Positions 25,747 to 32,929 of a stretch of DNA of 64,000 nucleotides are shown one piece after another. The DNA comes from DASZUK01 sp035547695 (GTDB lineage Bacteria; Actinomycetota; Acidimicrobiia; Acidimicrobiales; RAAP-2): positions 1 to 64,000 of the forward strand of contig DASZUK010000007.1 in assembly GCA_035547695.1 (NCBI GenBank), written 5' to 3'. Made by a program: the position numbers and the translations under genes. How positions within the stretch are numbered: the stretch's first letter is position 1; each line of letters starts with the position of its first letter. The notes under the pieces were generated by a model that was not told where the DNA came from, did no database searches, and was given only the letters and a program-made list of their open reading frames with translations.

Positions 25747-25836
25747 ATGTCGTTCCCCGATGCGCCGGCCGGTGCCGCCGCCGCGGCCGGTGCCGCCGCC
25801 GCAGCCGGCTGGTCGGCCGCCCGGTCGGTCGGCTGA
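25747..25836 (+). CDS. Short Ala/Gly-rich leader ORF upstream of MFS gene
   Basis: A 29-codon ORF (MSFPDAPAGAAAAAGAAA, then AAGWSAARSVG) starts 6 nt after TACACT and stops 5 nt before the GTG of the transporter. Translating ribosomes would be delivered to the transporter start, which has no ribosome binding site of its own. The ORF is in a different frame from the transporter, so it is either a coupling leader peptide or the transporter's true N-terminus displaced by a frameshift. It has no recognisable domain. Confidence 0.45.
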   Translation: MSFPDAPAGAAAAAGAAAAAGWSAARSVG

Positions 25837-25841
25837 AGCCC

Positions 25842-27437
25842 GTGGCCGTGCCGTCACCGGCCGCCGTGTCCACCGCCCCGGCAGGAGCGCCGACCGGGCC
25901 GGCCCGGGCCGGGTGGGTGCTGGGCACCCTCATCCTGGTGGCGTCGGTGGCCAACCTGAACCTGGCGGTGGCCAACGTGGCCCTGCCGGACATCGGCGCC
26001 GACCTCAACGCGTCGCAGACCGGCCTCAACCTGGTCAGCGTCGGGTTCTCGCTGGGGCTGGCCGGCACCGTGCTGTACCTGGGGGCCCTCGGGGACCGGT
26101 ACGGCCGGAAGGGGATGCTGCTGCTGGGCATGGCCCTCACCATCCCGACCGCCCTGCTGGCCACCTGGGCGCCGTCGATCGGGGTGCTGTTCCTGGCCCG
26201 GGTGCTCGGCGGGGTGGCCGCCGGCATGGCCTACCCGACCACCCTGGCCCTGATCACCGCCCTCTGGGCCGGGCCGGCGCGGACCCGGTCGATCGCGCTG
26301 TGGTCGGCCGTCGGCGGCGGCATGGTGGCGGTGGCCTCCCTGCTGGCCGGGTGGCTGCTGACCACGTTCTGGTGGGGGTCGGTGTTCTTCCTGACGGCCC
26401 CGCTGGCCGCGGTGGCCCTGGTCCTGGCCGCCCGGTACGTGCCGGCCCACGTCAACGAGACCGACGACACCGTGGACCACGTCGGCGGCGCCCTGTCCGT
26501 GGTGGGAGTGGTGGCGGTGGTGATGGCCATCAACTTCGCCCCCAGCCCGGGGGAGGGGACGACGGCACTGGTGGCCGGGGCAGTGGCGGTGGTGGCGTTC
26601 GTCGGGTTCTTCGTCCGGCAGGCCAGGGCCCGGACGCCGCTGTTCGACCTGCACGTGGCCGCCCGCCGGGTGTTCTGGGTGGCCGCGGTGGCCGGCCTCG
26701 TCGTGTTCGGCACCCTGATGGGGGCGGTGTTCGTGGGGGAGCAGTACCTGCAGAACGTGCTGGGGTACTCCACCCTGGCAGCCGGGGCCGCGGTGCTGCC
26801 GGCGGCGGTGGCCATGGTGGTGGCCGCCCCGGTGTCCGCCAAGCTGATCGGCCGGGTGGGGTCCCGGCTGACCCTGCTGACCGGCTACGCGTTCCTGCTG
26901 GCCGCCTTCGTGGTCATGCTGCTGTGGTGGACCGCCTCCGCCGGCTACGGGCCGGTGGCGGCGGCCTTCATCCTCATGGGCATCGGGGTCGGCCTTTCCG
27001 GGACCCCGGCGTCGCACTCCCTGACCGGGTCGGTGCCGACCGCGCGGGCCGGCATGGCGTCGGGCACCGCCGACCTCCAGCGGGACCTGGGCGGGTCCAT
27101 CATGCAGTCCATCCTCGGCGCCATCCTCACCGCGGGCTATGCCGCCGCGGTGGCCAACCGCATCGCCACCTCCGGCGCCCACCCCACCGACCAGGTCACC
27201 ACCCTGCTGGAGCGCTCCTTCTCCAGCGCCGCCGCCGTCGCCCAGGCCCACCCGGCCCAGGCGTCGGCCATCCTCGCCGGCGCCCGGGCGTCGTTCCTGG
27301 ACGGCGCCGACTGGGCCTACGCCGCCGGTGCCCTGGCCATCGTGGTCGGGGCCCTGCTGGTGGCTGCCTGCTTCCCGTCCCGGGCCAGAGAGGCGGAGCT
27401 GTTGGCCGGGTACGAGCGGGAGGACCGCCGCCCGTAG
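25842..27437 (+). CDS. MFS drug exporter, EmrB/QacA (DHA2) family
   Basis: Proton-coupled multidrug exporter of 531 residues with about 14 hydrophobic segments. It shows VANLNLAVANVALPDIGADL in TM1, motif A GALGDRYGRKG between TM2 and TM3, and motif C-like ALWSAVGGGMVAVASLLAG in TM5. The likely start is GTG 25842, five bases after the leader ORF; GTG 25866 is an alternative. It diverges from the alcohol/aldehyde dehydrogenase operon, so export of a related toxic compound is conceivable. The substrate cannot be predicted. Confidence 0.9.
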   Translation: MAVPSPAAVSTAPAGAPTGPARAGWVLGTLILVASVANLNLAVANVALPDIGADLNASQTGLNLVSVGFSLGLAGTVLYLGALGDRYGRKGMLLLGMALTIPTALLATWAPSIGVLFLARVLGGVAAGMAYPTTLALITALWAGPARTRSIALWSAVGGGMVAVASLLAGWLLTTFWWGSVFFLTAPLAAVALVLAARYVPAHVNETDDTVDHVGGALSVVGVVAVVMAINFAPSPGEGTTALVAGAVAVVAFVGFFVRQARARTPLFDLHVAARRVFWVAAVAGLVVFGTLMGAVFVGEQYLQNVLGYSTLAAGAAVLPAAVAMVVAAPVSAKLIGRVGSRLTLLTGYAFLLAAFVVMLLWWTASAGYGPVAAAFILMGIGVGLSGTPASHSLTGSVPTARAGMASGTADLQRDLGGSIMQSILGAILTAGYAAAVANRIATSGAHPTDQVTTLLERSFSSAAAVAQAHPAQASAILAGARASFLDGADWAYAAGALAIVVGALLVAACFPSRAREAELLAGYEREDRRP

Positions 27438-27499
27438 CGGCGCCCTGCCTGGCGCCGTCCTGCCTGGCGGCGTCCTGCCCGCTGGCCGCTTCCGGAGGC

Positions 27500-29137
27500 T
27501 CAGCCCGAGGTGGTCACCCCGACGCTGGTCATGCCGACCACCGGCTTGTTCAGCTTCAGGTTGCCGGCCGATCCGAAGAACCCGGCGTTGCCGAAGGCGA
27601 AGATGCCGCCGTCGGCGGCCACCAGCCAGTACCCCTTGCCGTCCGGCGTGGCGCTGCCTCCCACCACCGGGGCCTTCAACTTGAGGCCTCCGGTCGAGCC
27701 GTAGAAGGCGGCGTCCCCGAAGGTGAACACCCCGCCGTCGGCGGCCACCAGCCAGTACCCCAGCCCGCCGGGCGTCGCCGGTGCGCCCCCTGTGCCGGGC
27801 ACGTACGGGGTGCCGGCGATGCCCACGATCGGCTTGTCCAGCGGCTTGCCGCCCATGGACCCCTCGAACTGGGCGTCGCCGAAGGCGAAGATGCCGCCGT
27901 CGGCCGCCGCCTCCCAGTACCCGCCCTGGTCCTCGGTGGACGCCACGCCGACCACCGGCGCGTTCAGGGTCTGCCCCCCGGTCGAGCCGTGGAAGGTGGC
28001 GCTGCCGTAGGTGAACACCCCGCCGTCGGAGGCCACCGCGGTGTACCCGGTCCCGGGGTCGGGGACCCGGTAGTAGGCGGAACCGCCGGCGGTGACGGCG
28101 ACGGTGTTGCCGGAGACCGACGGCGGTGTCGGGCCCTCGGACCAGATGCCGTAGAACTGGCTGCTGATGGTGTTGCCGGACACCACGGTGCCGACGTTCT
28201 TGGTCATCGGCGCCAGGCTGGTCCCCACCAGGACCCCGACGGTGGCCGTCGGGCCGTTGGTGAGGCCCCAGTTGTTGCCCGAGATGTTCGGGTTGCCGGT
28301 CACCTTCACTGTGGTCGTCTTCGAGTACGGCGCGGCGGCGTGGACGATGATGCCGGCCTCGTACGATGTGGTGACGGTGTTCCCGCTGATGGTGACCCCG
28401 TTCACCGAGCTCCGGGTCCCGTTGGCCTGGGCCACGATGCCCCCGACCACCGGCCCGTGGCTGCCCACCGTCCGGTTGCCCGGGATCGTGTTTGTGGACA
28501 CCGTCGACGATGTCAGGGTGTTTGTGGCGTTGAACACCGCCAGCACGATGGCGCAGCCGGCGTAGTTTGTGGACACCGTGTTCCCGGTGATGTGGTCGTT
28601 CTTGGACGGCACCGGGACGGCCGGACCGGGAGTCGGCTGGATCGCCCCCGGGTCGAACGGCCCGTCGTCCATCAGGCCGATGCCGCCGCGGCCGTTCCCC
28701 TTGACGGTGTTCGACGACACCGTCGATGTGGACACCCCGAACAGGCTGATGCCGAACGCCTGCGGGATCCGCTTGTCCGCCTGCAGGGCGTTCCCCTGGA
28801 CCACCGAGTTGGTGACCGTCAGCCCGGTGGTGTCCTCGGCCAGGATGCCGGCGTCGTTCGCCCCGGACACCGTCACGCCGTCGATGGTGACACCGGTGGC
28901 GCCGGCCCCGACGTAGATGCCGACGTCGCACCCTGTCGCCTGCACCGTTGTCCCGGACAGGGTCTGGCCGTTCGTGGCCACCACCGCGGCCGTCAGGCCT
29001 GTCGTCCCGGGGTCGGTGAGCGCCGTGCAGGTGGGGGCCGCCCCGGCCGCCCCCGTGCCGACCGTCGCCACGGTGGCCAACCCACCCCCGAGGCCGGCCA
29101 CCAGGGCCGCCGCCGCCACTATCCGAGGAGCCTTCAC
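27500..29137 (-). CDS. Secreted right-handed beta-helix / DGG-repeat protein
   Basis: Exported 545-residue protein, the third DGG-repeat protein here. A signal peptide (VKAPRIVAAAALVAGLGGGL..., cleavage near AGA-AP) leads into a parallel beta-helix at about 40-350, built from repeats such as GVTIDGVTVSGANDAGILAE and TITGNTV-like strands of the right-handed (pectate lyase/NosD-like) type. Four DGG repeats follow at about 364-545. The GTG start is chosen because AAGGGGG lies 5 nt upstream; an upstream ATG gives 39 residues that are not signal-like. Beta-helices of this sort often bind or process polysaccharides, but no catalytic residues can be named. Confidence 0.87.
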   Translation of the reverse strand: MKAPRIVAAAALVAGLGGGLATVATVGTGAAGAAPTCTALTDPGTTGLTAAVVATNGQTLSGTTVQATGCDVGIYVGAGATGVTIDGVTVSGANDAGILAEDTTGLTVTNSVVQGNALQADKRIPQAFGISLFGVSTSTVSSNTVKGNGRGGIGLMDDGPFDPGAIQPTPGPAVPVPSKNDHITGNTVSTNYAGCAIVLAVFNATNTLTSSTVSTNTIPGNRTVGSHGPVVGGIVAQANGTRSSVNGVTISGNTVTTSYEAGIIVHAAAPYSKTTTVKVTGNPNISGNNWGLTNGPTATVGVLVGTSLAPMTKNVGTVVSGNTISSQFYGIWSEGPTPPSVSGNTVAVTAGGSAYYRVPDPGTGYTAVASDGGVFTYGSATFHGSTGGQTLNAPVVGVASTEDQGGYWEAAADGGIFAFGDAQFEGSMGGKPLDKPIVGIAGTPYVPGTGGAPATPGGLGYWLVAADGGVFTFGDAAFYGSTGGLKLKAPVVGGSATPDGKGYWLVAADGGIFAFGNAGFFGSAGNLKLNKPVVGMTSVGVTTSG

Positions 29138-29273
29138 GATTCCCCCTTCCCACGCCGTCACGTCGCCGCGACCTCCGGTGCTCCCGGTGGCGTGTCCGAA
29201 GCTGCCGTCCAAAGCCCCCCGCAGCATGTTCACAGATCGAGGTGCCGCCGACAAGCGGGCCGGCGCCGGCGAC

Positions 29274-29340
29274 CGGTGGGGTGCTCAGGCCGGTGTCGCT
29301 CAGGCCGGTGGGGTGCTCAGGCCGGTGGGGTGCTCAGGCC
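29274..29340. repeat. Four ~17-bp tandem repeats at a gene end
   Basis: GGTGGGGTGCTCAGGCC occurs about four times, the second copy shortened to GGTGTCGCTCAGGCC. The stop codon of the Ddn-like gene (29334-29336, minus strand) lies within the last copy, so this gene's 3' end may have been extended or reset by repeat growth. Confidence 0.75.
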
Positions 29341-29738
29341 GGGTCGAGGACCACCACCGGGATCACCCGGTCCGTCTTCGACTCGTACTCGGCGAACGCC
29401 GGGTAGTCCTCCTTCTGCAGCGTCCAGATCCGGTCGCGCTCCTCGCCGGTGGCGGTCCGGGCGGTGAAGCCGCGGGTGTCGGTGCCGATCTCGGCGGTGA
29501 CCGCCGGGTTGGCGACCAGGTTCCGGTACCAGTCCGGATCGCTGGGCGCGCCGGCCTTGGAGGCGAACACCGCCACCGGGCCACCCAGGTCCTGGTACAT
29601 CATCGGGCTCACCCGGTCCAGGCCCGACCGGGCACCGGTGGTGTGCAGCAGTAGAAGGGGCGCCCCGGCGAACCCGCCGCCGACCTGGCCGCCGTTGGCC
29701 CGGAACTCCTCGATGATCGCCTGGTTGAAATCGGTCAC
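29334..29738 (-). CDS. Ddn-like deazaflavin-dependent nitroreductase family protein
   Basis: A complete 134-residue DUF385/Ddn protein: FNQAIIEEFRANGGQVGG, LLLLHTTGARSGLDRVSPMM and FASKAGAPSDPDWYRNLVAN are the family's signature segments. In mycobacteria such proteins use F420H2 to reduce quinones or nitro compounds. A GTG start with AGGAG 5 nt upstream supports independent translation. The same reading frame is open upstream without a stop into the PIN-domain toxin gene, so a longer fusion protein is also possible. The second Ddn-family member here, after the one at 8353-8829. Confidence 0.9.
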   Translation of the reverse strand: MTDFNQAIIEEFRANGGQVGGGFAGAPLLLLHTTGARSGLDRVSPMMYQDLGGPVAVFASKAGAPSDPDWYRNLVANPAVTAEIGTDTRGFTARTATGEERDRIWTLQKEDYPAFAEYESKTDRVIPVVVLDPA

Positions 29739-30350
29739 GTCGCTCCTCGACTTTCCTGCCGGTCTGCCGGCCCCGTTCCTGCCGGTCCCGTTCCCTCCGG
29801 CCCCGTTCCTTCCGGCGGGCCTGCTCCGTGCCCACCGTTCGTACCGTCTTACCGCGTCGCCACCGTTCTTCCCGCGGCGACCGCCGTCACGGTGGCCGGG
29901 GCATCCCACCTTTACGAGCCGTAAACCCAGGGTCGTCGCCACGCTGGACTGCGCTTCGTGGAGGGTGGCGAAGCCGGCGTCCTTGCCCGGCTCGACCAGG
30001 CTCGGAAGGACCAGAGCCGCCACGGCCAGGTGCCAGGCGTCCATGGCACCGATGGCGTGCTCACGGACGAGGCCGAGAGCACGCTCCTCGACCTCCTTCT
30101 GATCGGCGGCGACCACCGTCACCGGACCCGCTGTTCCCAGGTCCCCGTCGAGCAGTTCCAACAGGCCAGCCCCGTCTCCTCGTCCGGCTCGAGCAGCGCG
30201 CCGCAATGCGCCGGACACCTCGATGCGGGTCCAGGTGCCGGTGATGAGCCTGATCTCCGGATCGGCAAGTAGGGACGTCGCCTGTTCGTGTCCGGGCTCG
30301 TCGGCGAGGTAGGCCCGCGCCAACACCGACGAGTCGAGGTAGACGATCAC
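29334..30350 (-). CDS. VapC-type PIN toxin, in frame with the downstream Ddn gene
   Basis: The first 147 or so residues form a PIN ribonuclease domain: VIVYLDSSVLARAYL with Asp6, RIEVSGALRR with Glu44, and AMDAWHLAVAAL with Asp104. The fourth acidic site is less clear (FATLHEAQ). The GTG start overlaps the antitoxin stop as GTGA, the usual toxin-antitoxin coupling. No stop codon follows the PIN domain: the frame runs through a 55-residue Gly/Arg/Asn-rich linker into the Ddn-like protein, giving 338 residues. Either this is a PIN-Ddn fusion or the toxin has lost its stop and carries an abnormal tail. VapC toxins cleave tRNA or rRNA. Confidence 0.75.
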   Translation of the reverse strand: MIVYLDSSVLARAYLADEPGHEQATSLLADPEIRLITGTWTRIEVSGALRRAARAGRGDGAGLLELLDGDLGTAGPVTVVAADQKEVEERALGLVREHAIGAMDAWHLAVAALVLPSLVEPGKDAGFATLHEAQSSVATTLGLRLVKVGCPGHRDGGRRGKNGGDAVRRYERWARSRPAGRNGAGGNGTGRNGAGRPAGKSRSDVTDFNQAIIEEFRANGGQVGGGFAGAPLLLLHTTGARSGLDRVSPMMYQDLGGPVAVFASKAGAPSDPDWYRNLVANPAVTAEIGTDTRGFTARTATGEERDRIWTLQKEDYPAFAEYESKTDRVIPVVVLDPA

Positions 30351-30526
30351 CCCCTCTCCCGCTCCTCGGCCAGGAGCCGGTCGAGGACGGGACCGATCCC
30401 TCTCGTCGATCCGACGATCCGACGACGCTTGGAGGGGTCTACGGCGGGGCCGCCCGCCGGCCGGAGCAGGCCCAAAGCCAGCCGGCGGTGGATGTCGTCG
30501 GGAACCCGGAGGAGGAGCTGCCTCAT
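30347..30526 (-). CDS. Short CopG/RHH-like antitoxin
   Basis: A 59-residue ORF, MRQLLLRVPDDIHRRLALGL at the start and VLDRLLAEERERG at the end. LLLRVPDDIHRRL resembles the strand-helix start of ribbon-helix-helix antitoxins, and the acidic/basic C-terminal helix would wrap the toxin. Its TGA overlaps the GTG of the PIN toxin (GTGA), and GAGGG lies 4 nt before the ATG. A short palindrome at 30552-30561 could be its autoregulatory site. The middle (PAGGPAVDPSKRRR) is Pro/Gly-rich and unlike classic CopG, so the fold is tentative, but its role as antitoxin is well supported by position. Confidence 0.75.
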   Translation of the reverse strand: MRQLLLRVPDDIHRRLALGLLRPAGGPAVDPSKRRRIVGSTRGIGPVLDRLLAEERERG

Positions 30527-30551
30527 GGCCCTCGATGATCACTACTTCCCT

Positions 30552-30561
30552 GTGATATCAC
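30552..30561. promoter_or_regulatory. Candidate operator of the RHH-PIN module
   Basis: GTGATATCAC is a perfect palindrome 26 bp upstream of the antitoxin ATG. A related GTGATCA lies between them. Ribbon-helix-helix antitoxins normally repress their own promoter through such short symmetrical sites. Confidence 0.4.
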
Positions 30562-30637
30562 CTGGATTGGTGGAGAAGACGATCTCTTATTCAAACTTTC
30601 TGAGCTGCGGGAACGGCTGCAGGCCTTCCTCCAGCAT

Positions 30638-30668
30638 CAGTAACTACTGCCAGGATCAGTAACTACTG
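30638..30668. promoter_or_regulatory. Tandem operators of the Phd-VapC module
   Basis: Two identical palindromes CAGTA-AC-TACTG (30638-30649 and 30657-30668) have centres 19 bp apart, nearly two helical turns, within a 15-bp direct repeat ATCAGTAACTACTGC. They lie 54-84 bp upstream of the antitoxin start. This is the form expected of a Phd/YefM autoregulatory operator. Confidence 0.65.
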
Positions 30669-30708
30669 CGTTGGTGACGCCGAGATCGCGTCCAGGAGAG
30701 GCTGGTGC

Positions 30709-30714
30709 TACAGT
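30709..30714 (+). promoter_or_regulatory. -10 box for leaderless Phd antitoxin transcript
   Basis: TACAGT ends 7 nt before the ATG at 30722. No ribosome binding site lies between, so transcription probably starts at or near the A of the ATG. Confidence 0.5.
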
Positions 30715-30721
30715 GTCGCAC

Positions 30722-30964
30722 ATGGAGATCGGGGTGCGTGATCTACGAAATCGAACCGGTCAGGTCATCGACGCCGTCCGGGCAGGTGAGCGGGTGGTCC
30801 TCACCGTCCACGGCGAGGCGATCGCCGACATCGTCCCCCATGCCCAGCGGTCCCGCTGGGTCCCAGGAGACCTCCTGCGTCGCGGGCTGGCAGAGCGGGC
30901 TGCCGACCCGGGTCTACGCGACGACCTTGAGGTGCTCGCCGGGCAGACCTTGGACGAGCTTTGA
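30722..30964 (+). CDS. Phd/YefM-family antitoxin
   Basis: An 80-residue antitoxin: MEIGVRDLRNRTGQVIDAVR, then AGERVVLTVHGEAIADIVPH, the typical YefM/Phd DNA-binding fold, followed by an acidic C-terminal toxin-neutralising tail (RDDLEVLAGQTLDEL). It starts 7 nt after a TACAGT box, downstream of two identical palindromes that probably bind it. Its stop overlaps the toxin start (TTGA). It would repress its own operon and keep the VapC partner inactive until degraded. First gene of a three-gene coupled operon. Confidence 0.92.
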   Translation: MEIGVRDLRNRTGQVIDAVRAGERVVLTVHGEAIADIVPHAQRSRWVPGDLLRRGLAERAADPGLRDDLEVLAGQTLDEL

Positions 30965-31365
30965 GCGACCCTGCCGGGCTCCTCGACACCTCGGTGTTCA
31001 TTGCCCGTGAGACTGACCGACCGCTCGGGGAGTTGCCCGACCGGGTGACGGTGTCGGTCGTGACCATCGGCGAGCTCGAACTGGGTGTGCTGAACGCCGC
31101 AGACGACACGTCGCGCGCACGCCGAGCGGGCACGCTGACACTGGCACGGAGAGTGGATCCTGCGCCGATCAGCGAGCTGGTCATGACCGCGTGGGCTCGT
31201 CTCGTTGTGGACTGCCGGAACGCCGGCATCCAGCGAACTGTGAAGCTGACCGACGCCCTGATCGCTGCCACCGCCATCGATCTCGGGTTGCCGGTGGTGA
31301 CTCAAGACGACGACTATGACCAGATGGCGAGAGCCCACCCCCCGCTACAGGTCCGCAAGGTGTGA
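30961..31365 (+). CDS. VapC-type PIN-domain toxin
   Basis: PIN-domain ribonuclease of 134 residues with the complete acidic set: Asp9 (LLDTSVFIARE), Glu38 (IGELELGVL), Asp98 (KLTDALIAATA) and Asp115-116 (VTQDDDYDQM). The TTG start overlaps the antitoxin stop by 4 nt (TTGA), ensuring that toxin is made only after antitoxin. Its own stop overlaps the GTG of the pRiA4b ORF-3 gene (GTGA), which is unusual for a toxin-antitoxin pair. VapC enzymes cut specific tRNAs or rRNA to slow growth. Confidence 0.93.
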   Translation: MSDPAGLLDTSVFIARETDRPLGELPDRVTVSVVTIGELELGVLNAADDTSRARRAGTLTLARRVDPAPISELVMTAWARLVVDCRNAGIQRTVKLTDALIAATAIDLGLPVVTQDDDYDQMARAHPPLQVRKV

Positions 31366-31928
31366 GCCGGTTGTCTGGACGGATCTACCAGATCAAAGCC
31401 ACGATCGTCGGCACGAAACCACCGGTGTGGCGACGGCTACTCGTTCCGGAGACAACGACCCTCCTCCAGCTCCACGACATACTGCAGGCGGCCTTCGGTT
31501 GGTGGAACTCCCACCTCCACGAGTTCGAGATCAACGGTGTCCGCTATGGAACCGACGATGGCGAGGGATGGGGACCTCCCCCCAAGAGTGAACGCCGGAC
31601 CCGATTGGGGGCCGTCGCCGAAGAAGGCACGGTGTTCCGCTACGTGTACGACTTCGGTGACAACTGGGAGCACAAGCTGGCGGTGGAGAAGATCCTCGCT
31701 GCTGTGCCTGGGACGACCTATCCGGACTGCGTCACAGGACGACGGTCCTGCCCTCCCGAGGACTGCGGAGGCGTCTGGGGCTACACCGAGTTTCTTGCTG
31801 CCATCGGCGATCCCGGGCACCCCGAGCACGACTCCATGCTCGAATGGGTAGGCGGTGCGTTCGATCCCGCCGAATTCGACGCCAGCGACTTCACGCATCG
31901 TCTCCAACTCGGCCGGCTCGTCGAATAG
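31362..31928 (+). CDS. Plasmid pRiA4b ORF-3 family protein
   Basis: A 188-residue member of the PRiA4_ORF3 family, whose members occur on plasmids and as passengers in IS1096-type elements; the biochemical role is unknown. Hallmarks are YQIKATIVGTKPPVWRRLLV, LQLHDILQAAFGWWNSHLHE, FRYVYDFGDNWEHKLAVEKI and CPPEDCGGVWGYTEFL. The two Cys and DFGDNWEH look like possible ligand residues. The GTG start overlaps the VapC stop by 4 nt, so it is translated with the toxin-antitoxin pair. The coupling makes a shared role (third component, immunity or cargo) worth testing; nothing in the sequence tells which. Confidence 0.9.
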   Translation: MSRLSGRIYQIKATIVGTKPPVWRRLLVPETTTLLQLHDILQAAFGWWNSHLHEFEINGVRYGTDDGEGWGPPPKSERRTRLGAVAEEGTVFRYVYDFGDNWEHKLAVEKILAAVPGTTYPDCVTGRRSCPPEDCGGVWGYTEFLAAIGDPGHPEHDSMLEWVGGAFDPAEFDASDFTHRLQLGRLVE

Positions 31929-32034
31929 ACCCCCACGGGGGTCATTCGCCCCCACACGCCATCCTGCGGAGGTCAACGGAGAGCCTGGTCCAGGCGCGGA
32001 GGCGGTCCGCCCGGAGCGGCGCGACACTCGTCTG

Positions 32035-32756
32035 GTGGCCAAGACTGACGACCGCGACAGTCAGCTTCGCAGCGCCGTCTTCGTGGGTGACGGGCAACAC
32101 CTCGTCGCCGTGTTGCTGCAGGAACCCTGGGGGGACCGGTTGCAACTGGCCGGCGACGGTCTCCTCATCGCTTTGGCGCAGGGCGTCGATCGGGCTTCCG
32201 AGCTGGCGAGCCAGTGTGCCTCGGAGCTGCGGGCACGAGCCTGGGAGGGCGACGAGGACCTTGCCGAACAGCTCGACGCGGTGCTTGGCAAGGGGCCAGC
32301 GCCGATGGTGCGTCCCTTCCCGGTGGATCTCGAGGAGCTGGCCGGCATCCTTGAAGGCGACCCGGTCTACGGCGGCGGGCGGATCGACCTTCGTACCGGC
32401 GAGGTCTGGCCGCAGGCGGCGATCGACTACGTCCGAGAGACGGGAGAGGACGATCCCGACGACGAGGATCCGGATCGCTGGTTGGCGGGGTGTGGTGCGA
32501 GGGCTCCCGCGATGACTATCGGGACATGGAGGACTTCATCGAGACGGTCCGGAATGAGGATCGGGCCGATCTCTTGTCCGTTGCCATCTCGGGTCGAGGG
32601 GCGTTCCGTCGCTTCAAGGACGTCCTGGCCCGCTGGCCCGGCGAGCTCGAACGCTGGTACGCCTTTTCTGACGAACGCCAACGAGGCCGTGCCCGAGCAT
32701 GGCTCGCCGCAGCCGGCTACTCACCTCGCCGTCTCGAACGTCACCTGTCAACCTGA
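32035..32756 (+). pseudogene. UPF0158 family gene with a -1 frameshift
   Basis: Two reading frames together spell one UPF0158 protein. The first (from GTG 32035) gives PFPVDLEELAGILEGDPVYG, then GGGRIDLRTGEVWPQ up to DPDRWLAG; the second (about 32490-32756) continues CEGSRDDYRDMEDFIETV, then ISGRGAFRRFKDVL, FSDERQRGRARAWLAAAGY. Adding one G to the run at 32487-32490 would join them. Either a base has been lost in the organism or miscalled in assembly; frameshifting is a remote third option. The family is uncharacterised. It lies 106 nt after the pRiA4b ORF-3 gene on the same strand, as if part of the same accessory island. Confidence 0.8.
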
Positions 32757-32783
32757 GATCTGTCGAATAGTGACACAGACGAG

Positions 32784-32857
32784 TGGAGGCGATGGGACTT
32801 GAACCCACGAACCTCTTGACTGCCAGTCAAGCGCTCTACCAACTGAGCTACGCCCCC
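32784..32857 (-). tRNA. tRNA-Ala (anticodon GGC)
   Basis: The minus strand folds as a complete tRNA: acceptor GGGGGCG/CGCCTCC, D arm GCTCAGTTGGTAGAGC, anticodon arm CTTGA-CTGGCAG-TCAAG and T arm GTGGG-TTCAAGT-CCCAT. The anticodon is GGC and the acceptor keeps the G3:U70 pair that marks alanine tRNAs. CCA is not encoded. The 3' end faces the toxin-antitoxin island, a common integration geometry, although no integrase or repeated tRNA end is visible. Confidence 0.95.
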
Positions 32858-32929
32858 AGTGGTGGACGTCCACCTTATCAGGCGGCCCATGTCCCCTCCG
32901 ACGAGCCGGGGCGGCGATACTGACCTGCC

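Noticed and set aside
29334..32857. Complete integrative element at tRNA-Ala
   Set aside because: No integrase, excisionase or repeated tRNA 3' end could be found on the other side of the toxin-antitoxin island.
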